This document shows, one piece after another, positions 27,161 through 36,213 of a stretch of 64,000 nucleotides of DNA. The notes under the pieces are model-generated. The model was given only the letters and a program-made list of their open reading frames with translations. It ran no database searches and was not told the origin of the DNA. How positions within the stretch are numbered: position 1 is the first letter of the stretch; each line of letters opens with the position of its first letter. The position numbers and the translations under genes are program-made. The stretch is taken from the NCBI RefSeq assembly GCF_045290345.1, contig NZ_CP155447.1:4774001-4838000 (forward strand), written 5' to 3'. This DNA is from Singulisphaera sp045290345 (lineage in GTDB: Bacteria; Planctomycetota; Planctomycetia; Isosphaerales; Isosphaeraceae).

Positions 27161-28489
27161 ATGCGATTGCCTCGCGTTCGGTTCACGGTGCGGCGGATGA
27201 TGCTCGTGGTCGCGGTCGTGGGCTTGATACTCGCGGCCTGGCTGTACCATCTTGAAAACCGCACTGTTCAGCAGTCTCTGACCGGGCTCCATATCAGCGC
27301 ACTTCAAGCAGCAGACGCGACCAGTCGGCGGATCGCCGTCGAGAACCTCGCCTCGGTCAATGCCAACGACCTCGGCCGCGTCGTTTCCCGCCTGCTTGCG
27401 TCGCTCGACGACGAGGACTGGAAGGTCCGGCAGGCCGCCGCCCGCTCCCTCGGCTCCGCCATTCGAGGCAGCGTGGTGGCTCGGATGGGAGCCGTGTCCG
27501 AGGAGCTCGACCGCGGTACGCGAGGACTCGTCCGGGCCCTCGGCGACCAACGAACAGAGGTCCGCCTCGAGGCTGTCGTCGCCCTGGGAGTGCTCCACGA
27601 CACGGTGTCGATCCCATCGGCTGCCTCCGGCGGTCTGCGGACCAACGTGACGATCGGAACGAAGGACGGGCGAGCACTGGCGCCGCTTCTCCAGTTGCTG
27701 AACGATCCCGATCCCGCGGTCCGAATCGCGGCGGTCCGGACGTTCGCACGGATCGCCCCCGCGACTGGCGAGGATGCCGCTCCTGTCATCTCGGTCATGA
27801 AGAACGACGTGGCGCCCGAGGTACGAGCAGCGGCCGCCAGCAGCCTCGCCCTCGGTTGGCCCAATCCCAACCTGACTTACCCCTTGCTCCTACACCAGCT
27901 CGGGGTCGCCTCCAGCCGCGAGGAGCGCTCCGCGATTGGATGGGCACTCGGGAGCCTGCCCGCTCCGCCTGTGGCAACGATCCCGTCATTGGTGGACGCC
28001 ATGGACCCGGACGACTTCGTCCTCCGCCGAACCATCCCCAGGGCCCTGGCCAAGCTCGGGCCCCTCGCACGCCCCGCACTGCCGGCGCTTGCGAAGGCAG
28101 CTGAACGCGAACTTGCCGATCCCCGGAACTCGGCCCTTGAGGCAGCCGACGCGATCGTCACCATCGACTCCGACTCCTCCGAAGCCCAGGCGCTACTCGA
28201 GCCGATCGCGGCGCTGCTGCGGGACTCGTCGGAGAACTTCATTCAACAGCAAGCCACCGTGGTTCTCTCGAAGTACGGCGCCTCAGCCGCGGCAGCATTG
28301 CCATCCCTTCGGATGACGTTGAGCCGTGCATCCCCTGAGACGCGGCAGAGGGTCATTTACGTTCTTGGTCGTATCGGCCCCGCGGCTCGACCGGCCCTCG
28401 AAGAATTGAACACGATGGACCGCGACAATCCCGATGCGGCCTCCCGCCAAGCGATTCAAGAAGCCGTGAAGCGAATCCGCGCCGATTGA
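27161..28489 (+). CDS. Membrane-anchored HEAT-repeat protein
   Basis: A 442-residue protein. It begins MRLPRVRFTVRRMMLVVAVV, the planctomycete anchor module: a basic stretch and one membrane helix (about residues 13-30). The rest is HEAT/PBS-lyase-type alpha repeats: LASLDDEDWKVRQAAARSLG (about residues 84-103), LVRALGDQRTEVRLEAVVAL, LLNDPDPAVRIAAVRTFARI, VAPEVRAAAASSLALGWP, and more to the C-terminus (ETRQRVIYVLGRIGPAARPA). Such repeats form a solenoid for protein binding; no catalytic domain is fused. The N-terminal anchor suggests membrane tethering. The ATG at 27161 has CGGAG about 8 bases upstream. The gene sits alone between two copies of the 40-bp palindromic repeat, within the putative tRNA-Ser island. 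Confidence 0.85.
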   Translation: MRLPRVRFTVRRMMLVVAVVGLILAAWLYHLENRTVQQSLTGLHISALQAADATSRRIAVENLASVNANDLGRVVSRLLASLDDEDWKVRQAAARSLGSAIRGSVVARMGAVSEELDRGTRGLVRALGDQRTEVRLEAVVALGVLHDTVSIPSAASGGLRTNVTIGTKDGRALAPLLQLLNDPDPAVRIAAVRTFARIAPATGEDAAPVISVMKNDVAPEVRAAAASSLALGWPNPNLTYPLLLHQLGVASSREERSAIGWALGSLPAPPVATIPSLVDAMDPDDFVLRRTIPRALAKLGPLARPALPALAKAAERELADPRNSALEAADAIVTIDSDSSEAQALLEPIAALLRDSSENFIQQQATVVLSKYGASAAAALPSLRMTLSRASPETRQRVIYVLGRIGPAARPALEELNTMDRDNPDAASRQAIQEAVKRIRAD

Positions 28490-28535
28490 GCGAAACGTCG
28501 AGGCGACTTGCGGATCACCACCGGCTAAGCGAAGT

Positions 28536-28571
28536 CTCGTTCCCACGGTCCTCCGCAGGAATACCGTCCCC
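28536..28571 (+). repeat. Dispersed ~40-bp palindromic repeat, copy 2 (diverged)
   Basis: CTCGTTCCCACGGTCCTCC followed by GCAGGAATACCGTCCCC, in the same orientation as copy 1 at 26787. The right arm of the palindrome has decayed (GCAGGAAT for GTGGGAAT). Confidence 0.65.
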
Positions 28572-28766
28572 ACCACTCTGCGGCTCTTCGTACTCCATAC
28601 ATGAGACGCAGAGAGACTGTGAATATCTCAAACGACAACTGACAGGAAAATTCGTACGTACACTATTTCAATATCCCTAATGAGTCTCAAGTCCGTGTTG
28701 AAGCCCGTCGGCCATGATCTGAGGCTCAATAGCGGGAACGGGCCATGAAAATTTCACAACCTCAGA

Positions 28767-28806
28767 GCGTCGGGGACGGCATTCCCACGGGGGACCGTGG
28801 AACGAG
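28767..28806 (-). repeat. Dispersed ~40-bp palindromic repeat, copy 3 (inverted)
   Basis: The plus strand begins GCGTCGGGGACGGCATTCCC and continues to AACGAG. Its reverse complement is nearly identical to copy 1 at 26787-26827. Copies 1 and 3 form an inverted pair around the HEAT-repeat gene. Confidence 0.7.
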
Positions 28807-28908
28807 GGAATTCCTCGCTCTAGGGCGGGTCGTTGAATTAAACTCCTTCCCGGTAGGCGTTCACGGTAGAAGATTGATGGTGGACCGCGCGGCGGTTATA
28901 TCGAGATC

Positions 28909-29319
28909 ATGGAAACACCACCGTCGCTCGACCACTCGACACCCAGCGAGTCCGTCACCCGGTGTCGCAAGTTGGCCAAGTTCTTGAACGCGGGTCGGAT
29001 CACCTTCGAGGAGTATGCCTCCAACGTGACGCTGGGAGCCGTCTACGGCTCTATCGACGACATCCCGGCGTGCGTTGCGACGGTCCCGGCCGGCGTCGCT
29101 GCCCCGTACGCGGACTACGTCCGGACGTTTCTGGAGCCGGTGGACTTCATGCCGTGCCCGAGGCCGTTCTTGGCCGGAGGGCCCTCGGAGGAGGCGGTCG
29201 AAGAGGCGAAGCGACGACTCCGGCCCAAATACCTCCGGCTCTACCAACTGGTGGTGAGAGAGAGACCGGGGGGGCTTGCCTCGCGAGAAAAGGATTGCGA
29301 CACGGGTTCACAGCAGTGA
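28909..29319 (+). CDS. Hypothetical protein next to IS66
   Basis: A 136-residue soluble protein. Its core (ITFEEYASNVTLGAVYGSID, VPAGVAAPYADYVRTFLEPV, EEAKRRLRPKYLRLYQLVVR) resembles a small uncharacterised protein that I associate with planctomycetes; no function is known to me. The ATG at 28909 follows a short noncoding gap after repeat copy 3. The 3' end overlaps the IS66 transposase gene on the other strand by 12 bases. The last ~15 residues (LASREKDCDTGSQQ) may therefore come from the insertion rather than the original gene. Confidence 0.6.
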   Translation: METPPSLDHSTPSESVTRCRKLAKFLNAGRITFEEYASNVTLGAVYGSIDDIPACVATVPAGVAAPYADYVRTFLEPVDFMPCPRPFLAGGPSEEAVEEAKRRLRPKYLRLYQLVVRERPGGLASREKDCDTGSQQ

Positions 29320-30708
29320 GGGCGATGGCTCACTCATCACCCGCGCCCGGAAGCAAGCCGCCAGGTACTCCAGGACGTTCCGGCCTCGCTGCCGGCAGGT
29401 AGCTGCGACACTCAAGACCCGCTCTACGAACCGGCTGCCCCACTCGCTCGCCGTGCCGCCGCTGGACTTCCGCCACAACACGGCGTGTCGCAGCGCCCGC
29501 TCGGCCGCGTTGTTCGTCGGCTCGATCCCCCGGACCCGCAGGAAGGTCCACAGGTGCTCCTCACCCTCCAGCAAGCTCCGGCATGTCGCCGCCGTCTTCT
29601 CGCCGGCGCACGCCGAGCCGCGTTCCAGCGCCTGCCGGACGCCCCACCGGATCGGCCGGGCGTAGCCCAGGAACGTGCTCCAGGCCATTGCCCCGTCCCG
29701 GTACTTGTGCCACCAGTGGAACAGCCGGTCCGAGGCCCCGAGCAATTCCGAGCCGATCGCCGACCCGTCGTCCCGGCGATCGATCATCGCCTGAAAATCT
29801 CTGCGAAGGTGCGACCAGCAATACTGGCGCCGCTCGATCCAGTCGTAGCTCGGGAACCGGTCGCTGATGGCAACTTTCGTCTTGTCGGTCCCGAGGATCG
29901 ACCGGGCCACGTCCGCACCCCGGTTGTCGGCGATCGTGAAGGCGGTCAGGTCCTCGGTCCGGCCCACCCACAGCCATGCCTTCTCGTTCGCCTCGGTCCA
30001 CGAGGTCTCGTCGATGTGGGCCGACGGGGCCGCCTTGATCGCGGCGGCCACCTCGGCGACGACCGGCTCCAGCACCTCGGCGGCCTGCCGCTCCAACTTC
30101 GAGATCATGCCCAGCGAGATGTCCAGGCCGAAGAGGTCGGAGGCCAACTGACGGATTGGCCGCTTGGCCAGTCGGTACGAGCCGGCGAACATCGCCAGGA
30201 TCGCTCGTAGCCGGGGGCCGAACGGACCGGTCGGCACACCCGGTGGGAGTGCCGCGCGGGTCGTGGCCCCGCAGTCGGGGCAGGTCAGCCGGTGGAGGCG
30301 GTACTCGTCGACGTCGGGGCGGATCGGCGGGACCTCGTCGACCTGGTGCCGGACCGGGCCGGGGTCCTGGCCCACCAGCGGGGCGCCGCAGCCGCCGCAC
30401 TCGGTCGGCTTGATCTCGAAGGTCTCGCGGATCTGATCGGGCGGGACGAGTGCGCGGGTGTGTCGCTTGTGACCGGGCTGCCCGCCGCGCCTTCGCCCGG
30501 ACGGCGGGGCGGGCGGCCGGCGCTTGACCTTGACGGCGGGCGGGTCGGACGAGGGCGGCTTGGAGGAGTTGGTCGAGTTCTGGTTGAGCTGCGCCTCCAG
30601 GTCAGCGATCCGCTTCTCCAACGAGGCGATTACAGCCAGGATGGCCGTTTGGGCCTCCGGTGATACCGTGTTCCAGAGCGATTCGGGGATCGAGGAAAGC
30701 GGGCTCAT
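29308..30708 (-). mobile_element. IS66 family transposase, apparently intact
   Basis: A DDE transposase of 466 residues with the full IS66 (TnpC) domain order. The N-terminus has a leucine-rich helix (AILAVIASLEKRIADLEAQL) and the NSSKPPSSDPP motif. Next is a zinc-binding segment (CGGCGAPL and LTCPDCGATT), then the catalytic domain with HIDETSWTEANEKAWLWV (first Asp), VAISDRFPSYDWI (second Asp) and IEPTNNAAERALRHAVLWRK (Glu), and a C-terminal tail. No TnpA or TnpB accessory frame is visible, as in many single-ORF planctomycete IS66 relatives. A weak GTTCAC match at both outer edges (about 29309 and 30754) is the only terminal-repeat hint, and no 8-bp target duplication was found. The frame is undamaged, so it may be active. 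Confidence 0.92.
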
Positions 30709-30916
30709 ACAGCAGATTCTACGCGTCTACTGCACAAAAGATTCGAGCCCGTGAACGGCTACCCTTCCCGTATTGCCTCTGTCTCGCAATGAAAACAAAC
30801 GTCTTTAAATTTTAATACTTAAAGCAAGAGTCGAGCCAGTGACCATTGCCACATAAAATCTAAACATGTAAAAGAAAAAACATTTTGTGTTTTCGCGGCA
30901 GGCGGTCATCCTCACT

Positions 30917-31777
30917 CTATCGTCTCACCGCCACCACCCTGAACCCGATATGGTCGTAACCGCGTTCCGGCTCGAACCGGAGGCGACAGGCCGAACGGCA
31001 GGGCCACCCGTCGTCCGTCCAGGCGCCGCCTCGCCGTGACCGGGAAGTCGTGCCGTCCCGATTCAGAGGCGTGGTCGAGCTGGCCGAGGACAAATCCGGG
31101 TCATCGCCGCCGGGCAGCCTCTGGTGATACCAGTCCCGGCACCACTCGAAGGTGTTGCCGTGCATGTCGTGGACGCCCCAGGCGTTGGCCGGGTAGCTGC
31201 CAACCTTCGCAGCCACTCCCAGCACCGGCCCCTCATCGGCCCCGCCGTTGTAAGGCTTGCCCTTAAAATTCGCCTGCGTACGGCTGAGCGAGTCGCCGAA
31301 CGCGGTGCCCGTGGTCGTCCCCGCCCGGCAGCCATATTCCCACTGGGCCTCGGTGGGCAGGCGGAATTCCCAGCCGGCGGGTAGTTGGCCCGATTCGCGA
31401 GCCAGTTCGGTCAGCTTGCGGCAGAAGGCCTCCGCTTGGGCGAAGTTCACATTGCCGACGGGGAGATCGTCGCCCTCCGGCAGTTCCACCGTCAGTGGTC
31501 CAGGTAACGCGCCCATGATCCGTTTCCAGTCGCCCTGCGTCACCTCGAACTTGCCGATCCAGAAGCCGCGGGTAATCCTCACGGCGACCTGGACCTCGTC
31601 GGGCCTGTGACCCGGCTCCTCGGGCGGGCTGCCCATCATGAATCGACCGGGCGGGCACCAGCAGAGCTTGAGGCCTTGAATCCGGCGCTCGTCGCCGGGT
31701 CTGGTGCCGTTCTGGGCGAGCGTCGGGGCACCGAGAAGGACGGCGGAGCAGAGAACGAGCTTGGAGAGTCGAGTCAT
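30917..31777 (-). CDS. Exported formylglycine-generating-enzyme/SUMF1-like protein
   Basis: A 286-residue FGE-sulfatase-fold protein with a Sec signal peptide (MTRLSKLVLCSAVLLGAPTL, cut near AQN). The domain runs from FMMGSPPEEPGHRPDEVQVA through RGFWIGKFEVTQGDWKRIMG, FRLPTEAQWEYGCRAGTTTG, WGVHDMHGNTFEWCRDWYHQ, to the terminal RRGGAWTDD, CRSACRLRFEP and GFRVVAVRR. Family members either convert a sulfatase Cys to formylglycine or serve as scaffold domains. The two C-terminal cysteines are spaced CxxxC, where human FGE has CxxxxC, so catalysis is uncertain. No sulfatase gene is adjacent. The start at 31777 is chosen for the signal peptide and GGAG about 8 bases upstream; an in-frame start at 31996 adds 73 residues with no signal logic. 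Confidence 0.85.
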   Translation of the reverse strand: MTRLSKLVLCSAVLLGAPTLAQNGTRPGDERRIQGLKLCWCPPGRFMMGSPPEEPGHRPDEVQVAVRITRGFWIGKFEVTQGDWKRIMGALPGPLTVELPEGDDLPVGNVNFAQAEAFCRKLTELARESGQLPAGWEFRLPTEAQWEYGCRAGTTTGTAFGDSLSRTQANFKGKPYNGGADEGPVLGVAAKVGSYPANAWGVHDMHGNTFEWCRDWYHQRLPGGDDPDLSSASSTTPLNRDGTTSRSRRGGAWTDDGWPCRSACRLRFEPERGYDHIGFRVVAVRR

Positions 31778-32135
31778 GGGGGGGCTCCGACTCGAAGGAA
31801 ACCGCTTTCGCGAGCGAATCAGCCTCGCCGCCGCGCATGCTTCCGCATGAAGTCCGTCACCAGTTCCCAGGTTGCCCATCTCGAAATGGCGGGCGTCTTG
31901 AGCGTGAATGGCGTCGACGCCGTGGAATTGTGTTGCCGGTGGTGGGAACGGTGGCAGGAGACAGAAGCCAAGGTAAAGGAACCTGGCCAAGTGCACACAA
32001 CGTCATCCGGCTACGCCTGCCCGATTCCATGGCTCAAAATCGCGACTGCAGCGTTGAAGGATTTGAAGTGACTTTGAGGCCTTCGTGGCGATTGTGGTTC
32101 ACTGCTTTGCACTCCAGGAAAGAGTGAACGCCCTT
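31778..32135. other. Intergenic region
   Basis: About 358 bases between two minus-strand genes. Long frames here are continuations or shadows of the neighbours. I see no RNA gene, repeat or strong hairpin. Confidence 0.35.
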
Positions 32136-32468
32136 CTATTCTTTAACAAACAGAAAAATAAAACCGAGCAGGATCAGCAGGGGAGCCCAGTATTCCATCG
32201 GTATAAAGAAGAATGTATTGTTGCGACCGACAACAACCTCTTTACCCGTTTCTGGATCAAGTAGAATCTTTCCAGTCCGCCTATTGAGCAAGCGGCCAAT
32301 TGGTCCCACGAGAACGGCAGCGATGATACAACCCACGAGTTTTGGCCAGCCGTTGGCTTGGTAGTACCGTTCATCATGAGCGGAAGCTTCGACAAGAAAC
32401 TCGGTGGCGAGCAGGCAAAGAAACGTGATGACCGGCACGAGGAAGCCCAATCCACTCCAAATGATCAT
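32136..32468 (-). CDS. Small integral membrane protein of unknown function
   Basis: A 110-residue protein with three hydrophobic segments: residues 2-25 (IIWSGLGFLVPVITFLCLLA), about 42-60 (KLVGCIIAAVLVGPIGRLLN) and about 93-108 (APLLILLGFIFLFV). Between the second and third lies a polar loop, RRTGKILLDPETGKEVVVGR, that may be cytoplasmic. The composition and hydrophobic pattern support a real gene. I do not recognise the family, although similar small proteins carrying a LDPETGKEVV loop occur in planctomycetes. It lies at the right edge of the accessory stretch, 153 bp from tRNA-Ser. Confidence 0.65.
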   Translation of the reverse strand: MIIWSGLGFLVPVITFLCLLATEFLVEASAHDERYYQANGWPKLVGCIIAAVLVGPIGRLLNRRTGKILLDPETGKEVVVGRNNTFFFIPMEYWAPLLILLGFIFLFVKE

Positions 32469-32620
32469 CGCCAGTCCCCTGGACCTGCCGCTACAGGCCG
32501 CCTTATCCCCGTCGATTACGGCGGCTATCCTAGCTTTTCCCAGGGCGGATTTATGTGATATCTGCCATAACTATCAACCTTGGCACATCCGGCCGTTTGC
32601 CGTAAGTCCTTAGCTTGCAA

Positions 32621-32707
32621 CGGAGGGGGTGGGATTCGAACCCACGGTAGGTTTGACCCTACTACGGTTTTCAAGACCGTCCCAATCGGCCACTCTGGCA
32701 CCCCTCC
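32621..32707 (-). tRNA. tRNA-Ser (anticodon TGA)
   Basis: An 87-nt minus-strand gene. The acceptor stem GGAGGGG pairs with CCCCTCC plus discriminator G. The D arm, an anticodon stem with loop CTTGAAA (anticodon TGA), a long class-II variable arm (GTAGGGTCAAACCTAC region) and the T arm GTGGG-TTCGAAT-CCCAC are all present. CCA is not encoded. The 3' half is duplicated in decayed form at 23207-23273. Confidence 0.96.
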
Positions 32708-32726
32708 TCGGATCGCTGCAACGAGG

Positions 32727-33122
32727 TCAGTGACCCACTTCGTCGATGATATCTTCCGCCACGTAGATCGGTACGTCTACGGTCACCGCGACCGCGATGG
32801 CATCGCTCGGTCGTGAGTCGACCTCGACGATCTCACCATTGTGGCGGATGCGGAGCTTGGCGAAGTAGGTGTGATCCCGCAGCTCGCTAATGAATATATC
32901 TTGCAGCTCTCCGCTGAGCAACTCAATTGTGTTGGCGAGCAAATCATGGGTCAGGGGACGAGGAACGGGAAGGCCCTTCACGCGGCGGTCGATGCTCGTC
33001 GCTTCGAAGATGCCGATGACGATCGGGAAGGTCCGATCCCCTTCGACCTCCTTGAGGAAAATGATCTGCTGCTCATTGTTCTCGTTAATAATGATCCGCG
33101 TAAGTTCCATCTGCACGGGCAC
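32727..33122 (-). CDS. Bifunctional nuclease family protein (DUF151/BFN)
   Basis: A 131-residue protein matching the DUF151 domain throughout: MELTRIIINENNEQQIIFLK, DRTFPIVIGIFEATSIDRRV, RPLTHDLLANTIELLSGELQ and the terminal VDSRPSDAIAVAVTVDVPIY. Plant and mycobacterial members show DNase/RNase activity, but the role in this phylum is untested. A GTG at 33122 is preferred because GGGGGAG lies about 9 bases upstream; the ATG four codons later (33110) is also possible. It sits between tRNA-Ser and valS on the same strand. It is the first core-type gene to the right of the accessory stretch. Confidence 0.88.
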   Translation of the reverse strand: MPVQMELTRIIINENNEQQIIFLKEVEGDRTFPIVIGIFEATSIDRRVKGLPVPRPLTHDLLANTIELLSGELQDIFISELRDHTYFAKLRIRHNGEIVEVDSRPSDAIAVAVTVDVPIYVAEDIIDEVGH

Positions 33123-33271
33123 GGCGGTCGTCTCCCCCTGGCGCTCTTATCGCGGGTCCGCCGCATCCGCCCTCGGCGGTGCGCTTGCCGGTCTGCTCAC
33201 TTCGGTTCGCGACGGGCGTTCTTCCATGATAATAAAGAGGGCGGCGGACCCCGTCAACGCAGCCATTTGGA

Positions 33272-36076
33272 TCAAGGCTTCGCTTCGACCTTCGCCAGTA
33301 ACGCCGCGACCATCTCACGCTGAGTCACGAGCTCCGCATCCTTCGCCCGCTGCTGCTCGACAACAGCGGCAGGCGCCCTGCTCACAAAGGCTTCATTGCC
33401 GAGTTTGCTGCGGATCGAGGCCAATTGTCGGTCGATGTCCGAGAGCGATTTGCGATGACGCGCGGCCTCGGCCTCCAGATCGATCAAATTATCCAACGGG
33501 AGGATGATTCGAACGTCGGATCCGACTGCAACCACGCTTCCCGGAGGCTCCTCGCTCTGGGTGACGATCGTCACTGACTCACACGGGGTGATCGCCTTGA
33601 GGAACGACTCGCCCAGGCGGACCCGAGCGGCAACTCCTTCGTTGGCGGCGACGATGATCGGGTGAATCTTCGCCTCTTTGGGAACGTTGTTCTCAGCCCT
33701 CAGGTTTCGGATGACAGTGATCGGGCCTTGCCAGTTCTCGACCACAATGGCCGTGGCCTGAGCATCGTCCCACGAATCGGGATAATTCGGCCAGGGGGCA
33801 ATACAGACACTCTCGGCCGCGAGACCGGGTTCGGGAAGTCCGCGACTCGGCGCCACCTGCGCGAGTGCCTGCCAGACCTGTTCGGTCACGAATGGCATGA
33901 TTGGATGAAGCAGTCGGCAGAGGCCGTCGAGGACGGCCGCGACGACGCGCTGGGCGGTGGGGCGTGATTCGGGATCGCGCAGCCGTCCCTTGGCAAACTC
34001 GAGATACCAGTCGCAGAACTCGTCCCAGGTGAAGTCGCGAAGACCCTTGGTCGCCTCGGCGAAGTGGAACGTTTCCAGATCGCGGGTAGTCGCGTCCTGA
34101 ACCTCGCTCAGCCGGCTCAAGATCCAGCGATCTTCGACGGGGAGCGAGCGCACATCGACCCGCGCCGGCTCGTAGCCTTCCAGGTTCAAGAGAACAAGGC
34201 GGGCCGCATTCCAGAACTTGTTCGGAAACGTTCGACCGTGTTCGAATCGCTTCGACGTGTTGACTTGCCGGCCGTCGGGCAACTCGGCCTTATCCACCGG
34301 CATCCGCAGGTCCTGAGTCTCCGTGGCCGAGTAGGCGAGCGTGTACCGCAGCGCATCGGCGCCGTAGAGGTCGATGATATCGACCGGGTCGATGCCGTTG
34401 CCGGCCGACTTCGACATCCGCTGCCCTTTACCATCCTGGATCACCGGGTGGATGAAAACGTCCTTGAACGGAACCTCACCTCGATTGAACAGGCCGAACA
34501 TCACCATCCGGGCCACCCAGAGCGTGATGATGTCGCGAGCGGTCGAAAGCACGTCGGTCGGGTAATATTTCTCGAGCTCTGGGGTCTCTTCGGGCCATCC
34601 GAGGGTGGAGTGCGGCCAGAGCGCCGAGCTGAACCAGGTGTCGAGAACGTCCGGATCCTGCCGTAGCTCGAATTGCGGGCCCAAGGCATCGGCACTGAGA
34701 TCGGTCTCGGCGCAGATGAGCCAGCCCCCGGCCTCCGCCTCGCGCCACGACACGTCGGTACGGCCCTCGAACGCGCGTTGAAGGTCCGCCTCCGTTGCTC
34801 CTTCGCAATGCCAGATCGGGATCCGATGCCCCCACCAGAGTTGCCGGCTAATGCACCAGTCGCGTTTCTCGCCCAGCCAGTCGAGATAGCTCCGCGCGTA
34901 GCGCTCAGGATGAATCTTGACCCGGCCCGAGATCACGGCATCCATGGCACTCTGGGCGAGGTCGTCCATGCGGACGAACCACTGGTCGGAAAGATAAGGC
35001 TCGATCGGAGTCTTGCTCCGATCCGAATAGTTCACGCGGGTCGCGTAGGGCTCGGTCTTCTCAAGCAAGCCTTGCGCTTCCAGGTCGGCCACCACTCGCT
35101 TGCGAACGACCCGACGGTCGAGTCCGGCGTAATCTCCTGCATTCTCGTTGAACGTACCGTCGGGGTTGAGCAGGTTGATCATCGGCAAGGCGTGCCGAAG
35201 GCCGGTCTGATAGTCGTTGGGGTCGTGAGCGGGGGTCACCTTCACGCAGCCGGTGCCGAACTTGGGATCGACGAGGAGGCCGTCGGCGATGATCGGGATC
35301 TCACGCCCGGTCAGGGGGAGCGAGACCGATCGGCCGATCAGGTGTTGATATCGCGGGTCATCGGGGTGGACGGCCACCGCGGTGTCACCGAGCATCGTCT
35401 CGGGACGGGTCGTGGCGACGTGAAGTGCCTCACCGGTTGTTGAGCCGGCGACCGGATACTTGATCGTCCAGAGGTGGCCCTTGACGTCCTCGTAGTAGAT
35501 CTCGTCGTCGGCCACCGCGGTCCGCAAGTGGGCGTCCCAGTTGACCAGCCGTTTCCCCCGGTAAATCTTGTCGTCCTGGAAGAGCCGGAAGAACGTGACG
35601 CGGACGGCCCGGGCGCAGCGCTCGTCCAGAGTGAATCGGGTGCGTTCCCAGTCGCAAGAACAGCCCATGAGCCGCAACTGGCTCAAAATGCGCTTTTCAT
35701 ACTCATCTTTCCATGCCCAGATTCGTTCGACCAGCGCTTCACGGCCCAAGTCGTGTCGGGTCTTCTTCTCTTCTTCGAGGAGGCGCCGCTCGACGACGGC
35801 CTGGGTCGCGATCCCGGCGTGATCGGTCCCCGGCATCCAGAGGGTGTCGTACCCTTGCATCCGCTTCCAGCGAATCAAGATGTCTTGCAGCGTATTGTTG
35901 AGCGCGTGTCCGAGGTGCAAGGCCCCGGTGACGTTGGGCGGTGGGATGACGATTGTATAAGGGGGCTTCTTACTCGAAGGATCCGCGTGAAAGTAACCCT
36001 TTTGGAGCCAGAAGTCGTACCAACGGCGCTGGGCGTCTTGAGGGTCGTATTGCTTGGGCAGGTCGGCAGTGCTCAT
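33272..36076 (-). CDS. valS: Valine--tRNA ligase
   Basis: Class I aminoacyl-tRNA synthetase that charges tRNA-Val in the cytoplasm. The 934 residues show the HIGH-type motif (PPPNVTGALHLGHALNNTLQ, about residues 46-65), the CP1 editing domain (about 210-370, with ATTRPETMLGDTAVAVHPDD), the KMSKS-type motif (GKGQRMSKSAGNGIDP, about 555-570), the anticodon-binding domain and the C-terminal coiled coil (LDNLIDLEAEAARHRKSLSD, IRSKLGNEAFVSRAPAAVVE). The ATG at 36076 (MSTADLPKQYDPQDAQRRWY) is the normal start. It follows the DinB-like gene on the same strand. Confidence 0.98.
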   Translation of the reverse strand: MSTADLPKQYDPQDAQRRWYDFWLQKGYFHADPSSKKPPYTIVIPPPNVTGALHLGHALNNTLQDILIRWKRMQGYDTLWMPGTDHAGIATQAVVERRLLEEEKKTRHDLGREALVERIWAWKDEYEKRILSQLRLMGCSCDWERTRFTLDERCARAVRVTFFRLFQDDKIYRGKRLVNWDAHLRTAVADDEIYYEDVKGHLWTIKYPVAGSTTGEALHVATTRPETMLGDTAVAVHPDDPRYQHLIGRSVSLPLTGREIPIIADGLLVDPKFGTGCVKVTPAHDPNDYQTGLRHALPMINLLNPDGTFNENAGDYAGLDRRVVRKRVVADLEAQGLLEKTEPYATRVNYSDRSKTPIEPYLSDQWFVRMDDLAQSAMDAVISGRVKIHPERYARSYLDWLGEKRDWCISRQLWWGHRIPIWHCEGATEADLQRAFEGRTDVSWREAEAGGWLICAETDLSADALGPQFELRQDPDVLDTWFSSALWPHSTLGWPEETPELEKYYPTDVLSTARDIITLWVARMVMFGLFNRGEVPFKDVFIHPVIQDGKGQRMSKSAGNGIDPVDIIDLYGADALRYTLAYSATETQDLRMPVDKAELPDGRQVNTSKRFEHGRTFPNKFWNAARLVLLNLEGYEPARVDVRSLPVEDRWILSRLSEVQDATTRDLETFHFAEATKGLRDFTWDEFCDWYLEFAKGRLRDPESRPTAQRVVAAVLDGLCRLLHPIMPFVTEQVWQALAQVAPSRGLPEPGLAAESVCIAPWPNYPDSWDDAQATAIVVENWQGPITVIRNLRAENNVPKEAKIHPIIVAANEGVAARVRLGESFLKAITPCESVTIVTQSEEPPGSVVAVGSDVRIILPLDNLIDLEAEAARHRKSLSDIDRQLASIRSKLGNEAFVSRAPAAVVEQQRAKDAELVTQREMVAALLAKVEAKP

Positions 36077-36213
36077 GCGAAGTTCGGGTCCATGATTGGG
36101 AACATGATGCGAATGAGGTCGGCCTGAGTTTCCACGATGGCGGTCGTGAAATCCAGCCGATGCCCTCGAGGCGTTCCGAGGAGCATGTCGTTACGGACCG
36201 TTGCCCGATTGTC

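Larger units (their letters stand above)
28490..28908. other. Noncoding stretch with two repeat copies
   Basis: About 419 bases holding copies 2 and 3 of the 40-bp palindromic repeat in opposite orientation (28536-28571 and 28767-28806). I see no gene between them. Confidence 0.5.

Noticed and set aside
29308..30760. Defined ends and target duplication for the IS66 element
   Set aside because: Only a 6-base GTTCAC match at the edges and no matching 8-bp flanks, so the ends are not called.
31778..31996. 73-residue N-terminal extension of the FGE-like protein
   Set aside because: It would bury a good signal peptide inside the protein; the ATG at 31777 has a proper ribosome-binding site.
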